Positions 7,827 through 16,623 of a DNA stretch of 64,000 nucleotides are shown piece after piece. The notes beneath the pieces were generated by a model. The model made no database searches, was not told the origin of the DNA, and saw only the letters and a program-made list of their open reading frames with translations. Source of the stretch: Candidatus Alistipes intestinigallinarum (GTDB taxonomy: Bacteria > Bacteroidota > Bacteroidia > Bacteroidales > Rikenellaceae). A program made the translations under genes and the position numbers. Where the stretch lies: NCBI GenBank assembly GCA_019115745.1, contig DXDA01000007.1, forward strand, positions 43,484 through 107,483, given 5' to 3'. Every line of letters begins with the position of its first letter. Positions within the stretch are counted from its first letter, which is position 1.

Positions 7827-10800
7827 TCAATCTTTCGTGATCACGATGTCGTCGATAAAATGCCGACCTGTACCTCCGATCGTAATTCTTGTATCCTTCG
7901 TCGCACCAGTCACGGGAACTGAAACATCGTACCAGCGATGATAAGCATTTTCATAAGCCGGGGCTGTTTCATTGGTAATTTCGGTCAGTTCACCTTGTGG
8001 CAGCAAAGTCGTCAGATCGGGAGTCAATGTTCCGACGCTCCCTCCGCCCGATGTAGTGATTGTTACCGTGCAGGGATCAGGGGCAAAAGCAACTTTTCCA
8101 CCCAGTCCCACACCGATACGAAACTTCAAAGTAACATCAGCCGGAGTATCACCCAAAGCTGCCAAGGCAGGAGTCGTTATACTGCTCGTACCATCCGTAT
8201 CGCTTTTCCCAACACGAATATAACCCGTTCCTTCGTATACATTTCCGCTCTTATCCCATCCTTCCGGCATCGTATATTGCTCTGAGAGATTCGTCCACAT
8301 TTGCCACGAAGGTATAAAATAATCGTGAGCCAGATAAGCATCATCAAAACCTTCGGTCAAAAGAACATTCTCCCCGGAGGGCAATACCGAAGTATAATAA
8401 GCACCTTTCTCATGTGTCGTCAAATAGAATCCGTGCTGGAACAGAAGCTGACCGTCTGTACGAATTCCCTGATCGGGATACAGAGCCGTCGTATTATCCG
8501 CCTGCATGATCTTGATATAGATAAAGCCTCCTTCGGCAATAGCCTTGCTATCCGGCACATGGAAGTAAGCCATCTTATAACCGCCGCTGTTGGCTGTAGT
8601 GGGAATAGAAAAGACCTCAGATCCCTCCCCTGTAAACGGAGCCGTCAGAACCCGAACATCTTCATTCCAAGTCATATTGTCGGTACTCCACACAATTTTA
8701 TAATTTTTCGGGACATAACCGTTCGCACTCTTATTGGCAAACAAGCCGAATCCGAAGCGAAGTGTCCCGACAAGCCGAGACGTAGCCTTGATTTTAAATA
8801 CCAAACCATTTTCCTGCCAGTTGTCGCCACCCCACCCGGTAGTCAGGAAACGACCGTCATAAATCGTAGCAGAGCCCGTATTTGTCAATCCACAACCGGG
8901 AATATCTTCATTTCCGACCTTAGTGATCGTACAACCTTCCGGCGAAGAATAAGTTACCACATTATTCGAATAGGAGACATTTCGGAAACCAACCTCTCCA
9001 TTTGCCATCGAAACCTTGAGCAATCCCGAAATCGGCGTAATGGCGTAGACCTCCTCGCCGAAACGCGTGCCGTTCATCGCCGAAAGATCCGACTCCGAAG
9101 CCGGAAGCACATAACCCGCTCCCGCAATACCCTTCACCGGGCCCCGCTTCTGCGGCACCATCGTCGAGGCAAACGTCGCATGGGCATAGGTCTTCATCGA
9201 ATAGGTCGTTACCCGATCCTCCAGTTCGAGCGTGACCGTCCCGCTCAACGTCTTCGACAGATCGGCATCCACCACCTGAGACTCCGGAAGCGATACCCGC
9301 ATCGCCTCACAGGTCCCGGCTGCCAACTCCCCGACCGAAATCGAACGAACGGCAGGCAGTTCAGTTGCCGTTCCGCTCTTGGTCACTTCGGCTGCCGAGG
9401 TCGGCGTTACAACCAAAAGCCCGTCGGCATCCTTGGCCAGCTTGGCCCCCTTCACCACTACCTCGGCCTGGTCACCGACCGAAAGCCCGTGGTTCGGAGC
9501 GCTGACAAAGATACCCGCCTCATCATCCTGCACGGCAAAACAATCCTGCGGAACGTTGTCCACCGAAACGACCGTACCTTGTATATAAAGATTGTCGGAA
9601 ATCGTCACCTCCGAAGCGCCCGCCTTGCCACGGAGCTCCGCAATGGTGGCCTTCACCGGATCGTCGGCACTCGGACGCTCCGGCTCTCCCTCGACGGCGA
9701 GCACGATGTCATCCACGAAGAACCGCACGTCGTCCGTGCTGGAGGTCATCGCTGCCGACGTAATAGTGATCTCGGTCTCGGGAGTCGCCCCACGGACGTA
9801 GACCGTAAACGGCTTGAACTCGTTGTTCGCAACCCCTTCGAGCTCACCGCCCTCCACCGTGGCGCCGCTCGCACCATCGACTTTCACTACCACGCCGGGA
9901 TCGGTCGGTTTGCCGTAGGCGTCGATCATCGCCGTCGCCAGGAACGTCAGCTTGAGGTCGCTCTTCAGAATCCGCATCGCCTCGAAGCGCGAAGCCAGTT
10001 GGATCGTATAGGAACCCTGCTTATAGCGCGTAACAATCGCCTCGTCGCCGCATCCGACCTGCAGGAAGCCCGGACGTGCGTAGCACTCCTCGAAAGCAAC
10101 GATGTCCGAGTGCTCCTTGGGCAAGGAGTAGCCCCCCGCATGGAACGACGACATGAAGTCGAGCGGCAGGTCGATGTAGGCCGCTACGGCATCGCGCAGG
10201 TCGTCGAAGCCCGTCGAGAAGACGATCGTCTCGTCGTCCATGGCCGGGACTTCCGACGCATCGGCCTTAGCCTTCGTGATGCAGAAGCCCGTTTGGAAGG
10301 TAACCGTCGGATCCGAGCCCGACGTGCTGGCCGACGAGCCATCCTTGCAATAGTGACGAATCCAGAGCGTACCGCCAGCCGGGATCTGCTTCTCCGCAGG
10401 GATCGTGAAGTCCACGATCTTCCAGACCGCATCCGAGGCTCCCCCGACCGACGCCTTGTCGAACGGCGTCCAGCTCTCACCATCGGCACTCCACTCGAAC
10501 TGCCAGGCATGGCTCGCATTCTGCGTACCGTCGCGACGGCTGCCGTAGACATAACGCAGGTCGCCCGAGAGCGCCTCCTTCAGCGGAATCTGCAACTGCA
10601 GCGCATCTCCCGTCGCCCACGACCCAATCACAACGCCCCGCTGGAAATACCAGTCCGTTTTGGGGTTCGTATGGGTCTTGGTGCTGAACGTCATGTCGGC
10701 CGGACTCCCCGTACGGCTCAAGATCATGCCGTCGTCGAAATAGCAGTTCCCACCCTCGATGAAGGCGTTGCTCAACATGTGGTTCGCGTCAATCGAGAAC

Positions 10801-11222
10801 ATCTGGTAGATCGGGAAACCGTACCCGTCCCCGCCGCCAACGGTCCCGGCCCCCTGCGACAGCAGAATCGAAACCGTCGATGACTCCGAATCGGTCGTGA
10901 CATGGATGTAGGCCGTTCGGGCACTCGTCGAACGGTTCCGGGACACGACCAGCTTCACCGCTGCATCACCCATTCCATAGGTCTCGCTCGGCGTAATCCA
11001 GCGTACGGTCTCGCCCGTCGCCGGGTCCGTAAAATCGATATGCCAGTAGGAATTACTGGTCACGTCGAGGGTCAGCTCCTCGCCCTCGCCGGAAGCGGTC
11101 AGACTCTCCTGTGTGATCCCGACCCGGCCGACACTGTCGACCTCCGGATCGCTCGTGCAGGAGACGGCAACGCCCGCCAGCAGCAACGCCGCCGTCCAAA
11201 TCCCGAATAATTGCTTTTTCAT
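7827..11222 (-). CDS. Large surface lipoprotein with BACON, DUF5689-like and duplicated domains
   Basis: The protein (1131 aa) begins with a lipoprotein signal ending in VAVSC, then an acidic linker. Residues ~25-120 form a BACON domain (TLDVTSNSYWHIDF), a module linked to glycan or mucin binding. A beta-rich unit and a second unit (~residues 335-520, starting IVFSTGFDDL and ending FFVDDIVL) follow, then an OB-fold-like DUF5689 domain (~525-700). The beta-rich unit and the TGFDD/VDDIV unit then recur (~755-1131, with LLTEGFDD and FIDDIVI). The first ATG of the frame is at 11243, but MKKQLFGIW at 11222 gives a standard signal peptide. The last third has distinctly lower GC than the rest. Probable role: surface ligand binding; the ligand is unknown. 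Confidence 0.75.
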   Translation of the reverse strand: MKKQLFGIWTAALLLAGVAVSCTSDPEVDSVGRVGITQESLTASGEGEELTLDVTSNSYWHIDFTDPATGETVRWITPSETYGMGDAAVKLVVSRNRSTSARTAYIHVTTDSESSTVSILLSQGAGTVGGGDGYGFPIYQMFSIDANHMLSNAFIEGGNCYFDDGMILSRTGSPADMTFSTKTHTNPKTDWYFQRGVVIGSWATGDALQLQIPLKEALSGDLRYVYGSRRDGTQNASHAWQFEWSADGESWTPFDKASVGGASDAVWKIVDFTIPAEKQIPAGGTLWIRHYCKDGSSASTSGSDPTVTFQTGFCITKAKADASEVPAMDDETIVFSTGFDDLRDAVAAYIDLPLDFMSSFHAGGYSLPKEHSDIVAFEECYARPGFLQVGCGDEAIVTRYKQGSYTIQLASRFEAMRILKSDLKLTFLATAMIDAYGKPTDPGVVVKVDGASGATVEGGELEGVANNEFKPFTVYVRGATPETEITITSAAMTSSTDDVRFFVDDIVLAVEGEPERPSADDPVKATIAELRGKAGASEVTISDNLYIQGTVVSVDNVPQDCFAVQDDEAGIFVSAPNHGLSVGDQAEVVVKGAKLAKDADGLLVVTPTSAAEVTKSGTATELPAVRSISVGELAAGTCEAMRVSLPESQVVDADLSKTLSGTVTLELEDRVTTYSMKTYAHATFASTMVPQKRGPVKGIAGAGYVLPASESDLSAMNGTRFGEEVYAITPISGLLKVSMANGEVGFRNVSYSNNVVTYSSPEGCTITKVGNEDIPGCGLTNTGSATIYDGRFLTTGWGGDNWQENGLVFKIKATSRLVGTLRFGFGLFANKSANGYVPKNYKIVWSTDNMTWNEDVRVLTAPFTGEGSEVFSIPTTANSGGYKMAYFHVPDSKAIAEGGFIYIKIMQADNTTALYPDQGIRTDGQLLFQHGFYLTTHEKGAYYTSVLPSGENVLLTEGFDDAYLAHDYFIPSWQMWTNLSEQYTMPEGWDKSGNVYEGTGYIRVGKSDTDGTSSITTPALAALGDTPADVTLKFRIGVGLGGKVAFAPDPCTVTITTSGGGSVGTLTPDLTTLLPQGELTEITNETAPAYENAYHRWYDVSVPVTGATKDTRITIGGTGRHFIDDIVITKD

Positions 11223-11364
11223 AGGTGCGTAATAAAGGTTCATTTGAAATTACTCGATTCGGGCCCGGAATCCCGGGTCGAAGGCTTTCCGCTCCGAAAC
11301 ACGGCCCCAAAACGTTACATTTGCATGACATTCGCCGAAAATTTTCAAAAAACAGCCGCTTTTC

Positions 11365-11395
11365 TTTGGAATGTCAAATATTACTTTTATTTTTG
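11365..11395 (+). promoter_or_regulatory. Promoter of the first susC gene
   Basis: TTTG (11365-11368), exactly 19 bases, then TATTTTTG (11388-11395) is a full match to the Bacteroidetes housekeeping promoter. The expected start of transcription is about 85 bases before the ATG at 11487. The first ACCACACT operator-like repeat begins two bases after the -7 box. Confidence 0.8.
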
Positions 11396-11396
11396 T

Positions 11397-11454
11397 ACCA
11401 CACTAAACCACACTATTCTATTTATTCTTGCCCTATGTGTTGTGTGGTGTGGTG
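11397..11454. promoter_or_regulatory. Operator-like repeats, copy A (candidate GntR sites)
   Basis: Two tandem ACCACACT words (11397-11404 and 11407-11414) follow the rightward -7 box. Their reverse-complement type, GTGTTGTGTGGTGTGGTG (11437-11454), precedes the leftward TATATTTG box. The latter 18 bases match 26899-26916, near the GntR gene, with one mismatch. Each copy is thus downstream of a promoter, where a bound repressor would block transcription. Confidence 0.65.
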
Positions 11455-11486
11455 TACGATGCAAATATACTACTAATTCTAAAAAG

Positions 11487-14400
11487 ATGAAAAAAAGTTA
11501 CGATGAATTTCAAAGAAAGTGCGATTTTCGGACGATCGCTGCTTTCTGCGCGCTTCTGGCAGCGATCGTATTTGCACCATCGTACGCTTCGGCCCAGAAC
11601 TTCACCCTGCAGGGTAGCGTCAAGACCGAAAAGGGCGAGCCGGTCCCGGGAGCCACTATCATCCTCGCCGGAACCCAGCAGGGCGTGACCTCCGACGCCC
11701 AGGGCAACTTCACCTTCGCCCTCGCTCAAAAACCCGCGGCCGATGCGTCGCTGCTCGTCTCCTACCTCGGCTACAAGAGCCAGACGATTCTCATCGGAAG
11801 CCGTACGACCTTCGACATCGTACTCGCCGAAGAGAGCACCGCCATGGATGAGGTCGTAGTCGTCGGATATGGTTCCGTCCGCAAAAAGGACCTTACGGGA
11901 TCCCTCTCCTCCGTGGGCGGCGAAACCATCCTCAACCGGCAGACCCAGACGCTCTCCCAGGCGCTTCAGGGTGCCATGCCCGGTGTGACCGTCACCCGAA
12001 CGAACTCCGCACCCGGAGGTTCGGCCACGATCCGCATCCGCGGTATCACCTCCATGACCGAGGGCGCATCGGATCCCTATGTGCTGATCGACGGCGTGGC
12101 CGGGTCGATCGACGACGTGAATCCCAACGACATCGAAAACATCACCGTGCTGAAGGATGCGGCTTCGGCTTCGATCTACGGTTCGCAGGCCGCCGCCGGT
12201 GTCATCCTCATCACGACCAAACGTGCCGGAAAAACCGGTGCCAGCGTCACCTATAACTATACGCTCGGTCTCGACTACCAGTCCCGGACTCCCGAATACA
12301 TGAACGCCACCGACTACATGGCCGCCGTCAACGAGCTCCGCTACAACGACCTGCCCTCGGGCGGCTGGTACCAGGAGTATTCGCGGGAGATGATCGAGAA
12401 CTACTGGATTCTCAACCGGGAGAATCCCGACCTCTATCCGAATGTCGACTGGATGGATCTGATGCTCAAGGACAAGGGCGTCCGTCAGTCGCACAGCCTC
12501 ACGATCCAGGCCGGCGGCGAGAAGATCAGCTCCGTCCTGAGCCTGGGCTACGACGACGTCGACGGACTCTTCCGCAAGAATCTCAACTGGCAGCGCTACA
12601 CCGCCCGGCTGAACAACGACATCAAGGTCTTCAAATGGATGAAAGCCTCGGCCGACCTGTCGCTGCGCTACGTCGACCAGCTCAACCCCCACACCTCGCC
12701 GTCGAGCATCATGCGCTACATCCCGTCCATCTACCAGGCCGTCTGGAGCGACGGTCGCTACGCTCCGGGCAAGGACGGTACGAACAAGTATGCCGCCCTG
12801 ATGTCGGGAGGTGAGAAGGAGACCGACAAGTACCTGGCCAATGCCAAGTTCCAGATCGACATCACGCCCGTCAAGGGGCTGACCGTCACCGGAATCTTCG
12901 CACCGCAGTTCTCCTACACGAAGATCAAGGACTTCCAGCGCCAGACCGCCTACTTCAGCTACCAGGAGGAGAGCCTCACCAGTACGAAGTACATCTCCGA
13001 CGCCAAGACCACCACACTCGAAGAGACCCGCGGCGATACCTTCTCGCACACCACCCAGGTCTATGCCAACTACCAGCACACCTTCGGCCAGGACCACAAC
13101 CTCAGCGCCATGATCGGTTACGAGAACTACTGGTATCAGGAGGGCGCGATCGTCGCCAAGAAGTCCTCGTTCGCCCACTCGCTGATCCCCGACCTGAGCG
13201 CCGGAGGCAGCGAAGACGTTACGGCCAACTCGCAGAACGTCAACGAACTGGCCCGCCGATCCTACTTCGGCCGACTGATGTACAACTACCGTTCGAAATA
13301 CTACATTCAGGGCAACATCCGCCGCGACGGCTCCTCGCGGTTCGCTCCCGACTGCCGCTGGGGTACGTTCCTCTCGGCATCGGCCGGCTGGGTCTTCACC
13401 CAGGAGCGCTTCATGGAGGGGCTCCGCAAGGTGCTCGATCACGGCAAGCTGCGCCTCTCCTACGGAGAACTGGGTAACGAGCGCATCCAGGGCTACTACC
13501 CCTATCAGGCCGTCCTGGCCAACAACAACGTCGTCGGATATACCGGCTCCACGCTGACGGCCCTCTCGGGTTATGCACAGGCGGCGGCCATCGTCTCCGA
13601 CATCACCTGGGAGACCACCTCGACCGTCGACGTGGGTCTCGACCTGACGATGCTCAACAACCGGCTCTCCATCACGGCCGACTGGTACTACAAAAAGACC
13701 CGCGACATGCTTCTGCAGGTCCCCATCGCCCCGATCATGGGTCTCTCCGACCCCTATGACAACATCGGCGACATGAACACCAAAGGCTGGGAGGTGACGC
13801 TCGGATGGCGCGACAACGTCGGCGACTTCAACTACGGGGTTACGTTCAACCTCTCGGACGACGTCTCGACCATGGGTTACATCGGAAACAAGGAGGTCAT
13901 CTCCGGCGGCAAGATCATCCGCGAAGGTGATGAGTACCAGTCGTGGTACGGCTACGTCTGCGAAGGGATCTATCAGAGCCAGGCCGAAGTCGACAACTCG
14001 GCAACCACCGGAACGGTCTACCCCGGAGACCTGCACTACCGTAACCTCGCGGATGCCGACCCGAACAGCCCGCTCATCAATGCCGAATACGACCGTGCGG
14101 TCCTCGGCTCCTCGCTCCCGCACTTCAACTACGGCGGTTCGGTCGACCTGGCCTGGCGCGGCATCGACTTCAACCTGACGTTCCAGGGCGTCGGCAAGCG
14201 CAACTCCTACCTCACGGACGAGATGGTGCAGCCGCTGCGCTCGCAGTGGTATAACGTCCCGACGATCGTCGGGGGGGGGAATTCCTGGAGCCGTAAGAAC
14301 ACCATCGAGCAGAACCGGCACGCCAAGTACCCGCGCTATTCGTGGAACAGCGCCAACAACAACTACGCAATCTCCGACTTCTGGATCTTCGACGGCTCCT

Positions 14401-14606
14401 ACTTCCGCGTCAAGAACATCACGCTGGGATACACCCTGCCCCAGAAGTGGATGAACCGGGTGCATGTCAAGAGCCTGCGCTTCGCCGTGACGCTCACCGA
14501 CTTCTTCACCTACAGCCACTTCCCCGAAGGCTGGGACCCCGAGGTCGGAACCACCGGATACCCGATCACCAAATCGGTACTCTTCTCGGCACACCTCAAA
14601 TTCTAA
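11487..14606 (+). CDS. SusC/RagA-family TonB-dependent outer-membrane transporter (locus 1)
   Basis: The 1039-residue protein has a signal peptide ending ASAQ, a carboxypeptidase D regulatory-like domain (LQGSVKTEKGEPVPGA), the TonB-box-like region MDEVVVVGYGSVRKKDLTGS and a plug domain (VLIDGVAGSIDDVNPNDIE, then VLKDAASASIYGSQAAAGV). The rest is the beta-barrel, ending in the aromatic residue expected of an outer-membrane protein (AHLKF). It imports glycan fragments with the SusD encoded 24 bases downstream. The frame is open far upstream, but the ATG at 11487 gives the signal peptide and lies after the promoter. A run of nine G at 14271-14279 encodes part of a Gly triplet near the C-terminus. 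Confidence 0.95.
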   Translation: MKKSYDEFQRKCDFRTIAAFCALLAAIVFAPSYASAQNFTLQGSVKTEKGEPVPGATIILAGTQQGVTSDAQGNFTFALAQKPAADASLLVSYLGYKSQTILIGSRTTFDIVLAEESTAMDEVVVVGYGSVRKKDLTGSLSSVGGETILNRQTQTLSQALQGAMPGVTVTRTNSAPGGSATIRIRGITSMTEGASDPYVLIDGVAGSIDDVNPNDIENITVLKDAASASIYGSQAAAGVILITTKRAGKTGASVTYNYTLGLDYQSRTPEYMNATDYMAAVNELRYNDLPSGGWYQEYSREMIENYWILNRENPDLYPNVDWMDLMLKDKGVRQSHSLTIQAGGEKISSVLSLGYDDVDGLFRKNLNWQRYTARLNNDIKVFKWMKASADLSLRYVDQLNPHTSPSSIMRYIPSIYQAVWSDGRYAPGKDGTNKYAALMSGGEKETDKYLANAKFQIDITPVKGLTVTGIFAPQFSYTKIKDFQRQTAYFSYQEESLTSTKYISDAKTTTLEETRGDTFSHTTQVYANYQHTFGQDHNLSAMIGYENYWYQEGAIVAKKSSFAHSLIPDLSAGGSEDVTANSQNVNELARRSYFGRLMYNYRSKYYIQGNIRRDGSSRFAPDCRWGTFLSASAGWVFTQERFMEGLRKVLDHGKLRLSYGELGNERIQGYYPYQAVLANNNVVGYTGSTLTALSGYAQAAAIVSDITWETTSTVDVGLDLTMLNNRLSITADWYYKKTRDMLLQVPIAPIMGLSDPYDNIGDMNTKGWEVTLGWRDNVGDFNYGVTFNLSDDVSTMGYIGNKEVISGGKIIREGDEYQSWYGYVCEGIYQSQAEVDNSATTGTVYPGDLHYRNLADADPNSPLINAEYDRAVLGSSLPHFNYGGSVDLAWRGIDFNLTFQGVGKRNSYLTDEMVQPLRSQWYNVPTIVGGGNSWSRKNTIEQNRHAKYPRYSWNSANNNYAISDFWIFDGSYFRVKNITLGYTLPQKWMNRVHVKSLRFAVTLTDFFTYSHFPEGWDPEVGTTGYPITKSVLFSAHLKF

Positions 14607-14630
14607 CATCGGATCAAAGAACGAAAAGAT

Positions 14631-16538
14631 ATGAAAACCTTCAAATGCGCAATCTTCGCCCTGGCCGGAAGTCTGCTCTTCTCGTGCAGCGATCTGGATC
14701 TTTCACCCAAGGATTCGGCAGCCAGCGGTTCGTGGTTCCAGACCCCCGAGCAGTTCGAACTAAACCTCAACGCCCTGCTCCACCACAGCTACTGGCCCAT
14801 GGAGCGGAACGAATGGACCTCCAACGAACAGACCGAACTCGACATGCTGACCGATGACGGACAGAACCGAAGCGCTCCGGGCCGGTTCCTCATCGACGGC
14901 GTGGACGGCACCTATCCGCTCGCCGTCCGCATGTGGGACATCACCTACACGGGCATCAACCGCTGCAACAAGATCATCACCGAGATCAAGAAACTCGAAG
15001 GCGAGATGGATCCCGAGCGGTACAACCGCATCATCGCCTGTGCCCGCTTCTACCGGGCCTGCTTCTACTGCCGGATCATGGTGCACTTCGGCGACCCGGT
15101 AGTCGTTCCCGAAAATATGGACATGGACTCCGAAGCCGGACGCCAGGCCGCCTATGAGCTGACCCGCACGGACATGTGGGAGGTGGTCGACGACATGCTC
15201 CAGGAATTTGACGAGATCGCGCCCCTGCTGCCCGTCTCGTACGGCGGCGGCGAGGTCGAGCGCGCCACGCAAGGGGCCGTCTACGGCATGAAGGCCCGCT
15301 ACGCCCTGCACTTCGCATCCATCCGCAAATGGGATACCATCGAGCTGGACGAGAACGGCCGGGGGCACGGATTCGGCGATGCCAACGAAGAGGAGGCCAA
15401 GCGGCTCTTCGAACAGGCCCGCGATGCCGCAGCGATGTGCATCTCCCTGAACGCCTACTCGCTTCACTCGGACTTCGGAGAGCTCTTCCGCATGTCCACG
15501 AAGCACTCCCCCGAGGGTATCTTCGTCATCCCGCGCTCGAAGGCCCTTTCGAACAACTCGAAGTATCAGTATCTCTACGGAGGCGCCACCACGGCCAAGC
15601 TGCCGCGTCTGTCGGGCGCTCCGACCTGCACGACCTGCCTGCCCTCGTGGTACCTGCTCTGCTCCTTCCTCGACGATCAGGGCAAACCCATCGACGAATC
15701 GACGGTTTACGACCCCCACAAGCCCTTCGAGCACCGCGATCCCCGTTGCACCTACACCATCGTGGAGCACGGAACGCAGCACCTGGGCGTCGTCTTCGAT
15801 CCCCATTTCGACGTGACCGAGGTCTACAGCGCCCGCGAAGGGGGCATGGTCACCAACAACGACTCGCGGTCGTACAAGATCTCCGGCAGCTCGAACCAAT
15901 ACGCCTCCTACAACGGCCTGGTTCTCAAGAAGCACGTCGATGAAGACTGGCTCTCGCCCTTCGAGGCCGAAAACGACAAGCTGATCCTGCGCTATGCCGA
16001 CGTGCTGCTCATGTACGCCGAGGCGAAGATCGAACTCAACGAGATCGACGATACGGTGCTCAACGCCATGAACCAGGTCCGCGCCCGGGCCTACAAGGTC
16101 GATGTGACGGCCACCTCCGACTATCCGGCCATCACCGAACGCGATCAGGCCCGGTTGCGAACGATCCTCCGCTTCGAGCGCCGCATGGAGTTCGCCTTCG
16201 AGAACCTGCGCCTCTACGACCTCTGGCGCTGGCGCATCGCCGAGAAGGTGCTCAACCGCCCCTGGATCGGGCTTCCGAAGAAGGATGAGAAACTCCAGCG
16301 CGCCTACATCGACGACGGCATGTGGTTCCACGGCGCCGTACCGCAGGTCGACGAGGACGGCTGTGTGGATTTCATGGCCGACGTCGCTAAGGGTGACCCC
16401 AACTTCTTCCGCAACAACATGTATGCGCAAGTGCTCGCCGAATGCAAGTTCGTGGCCCCGAAGAGCTACCTGTGGCCCATTCCGACCACGACCATGCAGG
16501 TCATGAAGAACATCACGGAGAACAATCCGGGATATTGA
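14631..16538 (+). CDS. SusD/RagB-family glycan-binding lipoprotein (locus 1)
   Basis: The 635-residue surface lipoprotein forms the lid of the SusC transporter. The signal peptide ends in LLFSC, followed by SDLDLSP, the usual SusD start. The helical TPR-like body contains ITYTGINRCNKIITEI and ARFYRACFYCRI, and the C-terminal SusD motif region is present (LRYADVLLMYAEAKIELNE, LRTILRFERRMEFAFENLR, LYDLWRW). It is close to but longer than typical SusD proteins (500-600 aa). It directly follows susC, and a hairpin separates it from the glycosidase-like gene. Confidence 0.95.
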   Translation: MKTFKCAIFALAGSLLFSCSDLDLSPKDSAASGSWFQTPEQFELNLNALLHHSYWPMERNEWTSNEQTELDMLTDDGQNRSAPGRFLIDGVDGTYPLAVRMWDITYTGINRCNKIITEIKKLEGEMDPERYNRIIACARFYRACFYCRIMVHFGDPVVVPENMDMDSEAGRQAAYELTRTDMWEVVDDMLQEFDEIAPLLPVSYGGGEVERATQGAVYGMKARYALHFASIRKWDTIELDENGRGHGFGDANEEEAKRLFEQARDAAAMCISLNAYSLHSDFGELFRMSTKHSPEGIFVIPRSKALSNNSKYQYLYGGATTAKLPRLSGAPTCTTCLPSWYLLCSFLDDQGKPIDESTVYDPHKPFEHRDPRCTYTIVEHGTQHLGVVFDPHFDVTEVYSAREGGMVTNNDSRSYKISGSSNQYASYNGLVLKKHVDEDWLSPFEAENDKLILRYADVLLMYAEAKIELNEIDDTVLNAMNQVRARAYKVDVTATSDYPAITERDQARLRTILRFERRMEFAFENLRLYDLWRWRIAEKVLNRPWIGLPKKDEKLQRAYIDDGMWFHGAVPQVDEDGCVDFMADVAKGDPNFFRNNMYAQVLAECKFVAPKSYLWPIPTTTMQVMKNITENNPGY

Positions 16539-16551
16539 TCCGCTTCCAGTC

Positions 16552-16588
16552 AGGGCCGGGCCGATTTGCATAAATCGACCCGGCCCTT
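16552..16588 (+). terminator. Hairpin between susD and the DUF6259 gene
   Basis: AGGGCCGGGCCGATTT pairs with AAATCGACCCGGCCCT across a 4-base loop, with one mismatch, and ends in TTTC. It lies 14 bases after the susD stop, so it may end or attenuate the susCD message before the enzyme genes. Confidence 0.7.
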
Positions 16589-16623
16589 TCCGACACCAAC
16601 CTCCAACCCAATAACCTACGACC

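Larger units (their letters stand above)
11223..11486. promoter_or_regulatory. Divergent regulatory region between the mosaic lipoprotein and SusC genes
   Basis: This 264-base spacer carries a rightward promoter for susC, a candidate leftward -7 box (TATATTTG on the minus strand, 11469-11462) and ACCACAC-type repeats next to each. Bases 11223-11340, nearest the leftward gene, contain a GC-rich imperfect inverted repeat (around 11258-11282) in what would be a long 5' untranslated region. The leftward start is less certain because the candidate -7 box is about 240 bases from the ATG. Confidence 0.6.

Noticed and set aside
8301..10883. Plus-strand frame of 860 codons opposite the mosaic lipoprotein
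   Set aside because: It is Arg-rich with no coherent domain. The minus-strand lipoprotein has a lipobox, BACON and DUF5689-like domains.
11433..14609. Open frame of over 1000 codons on the minus strand across the first susC
   Set aside because: It is antisense to a well-supported TonB-dependent transporter and has the same shadow composition. Similar shadows lie over the second susC (43235-46489) and GH115 (51480-54512).
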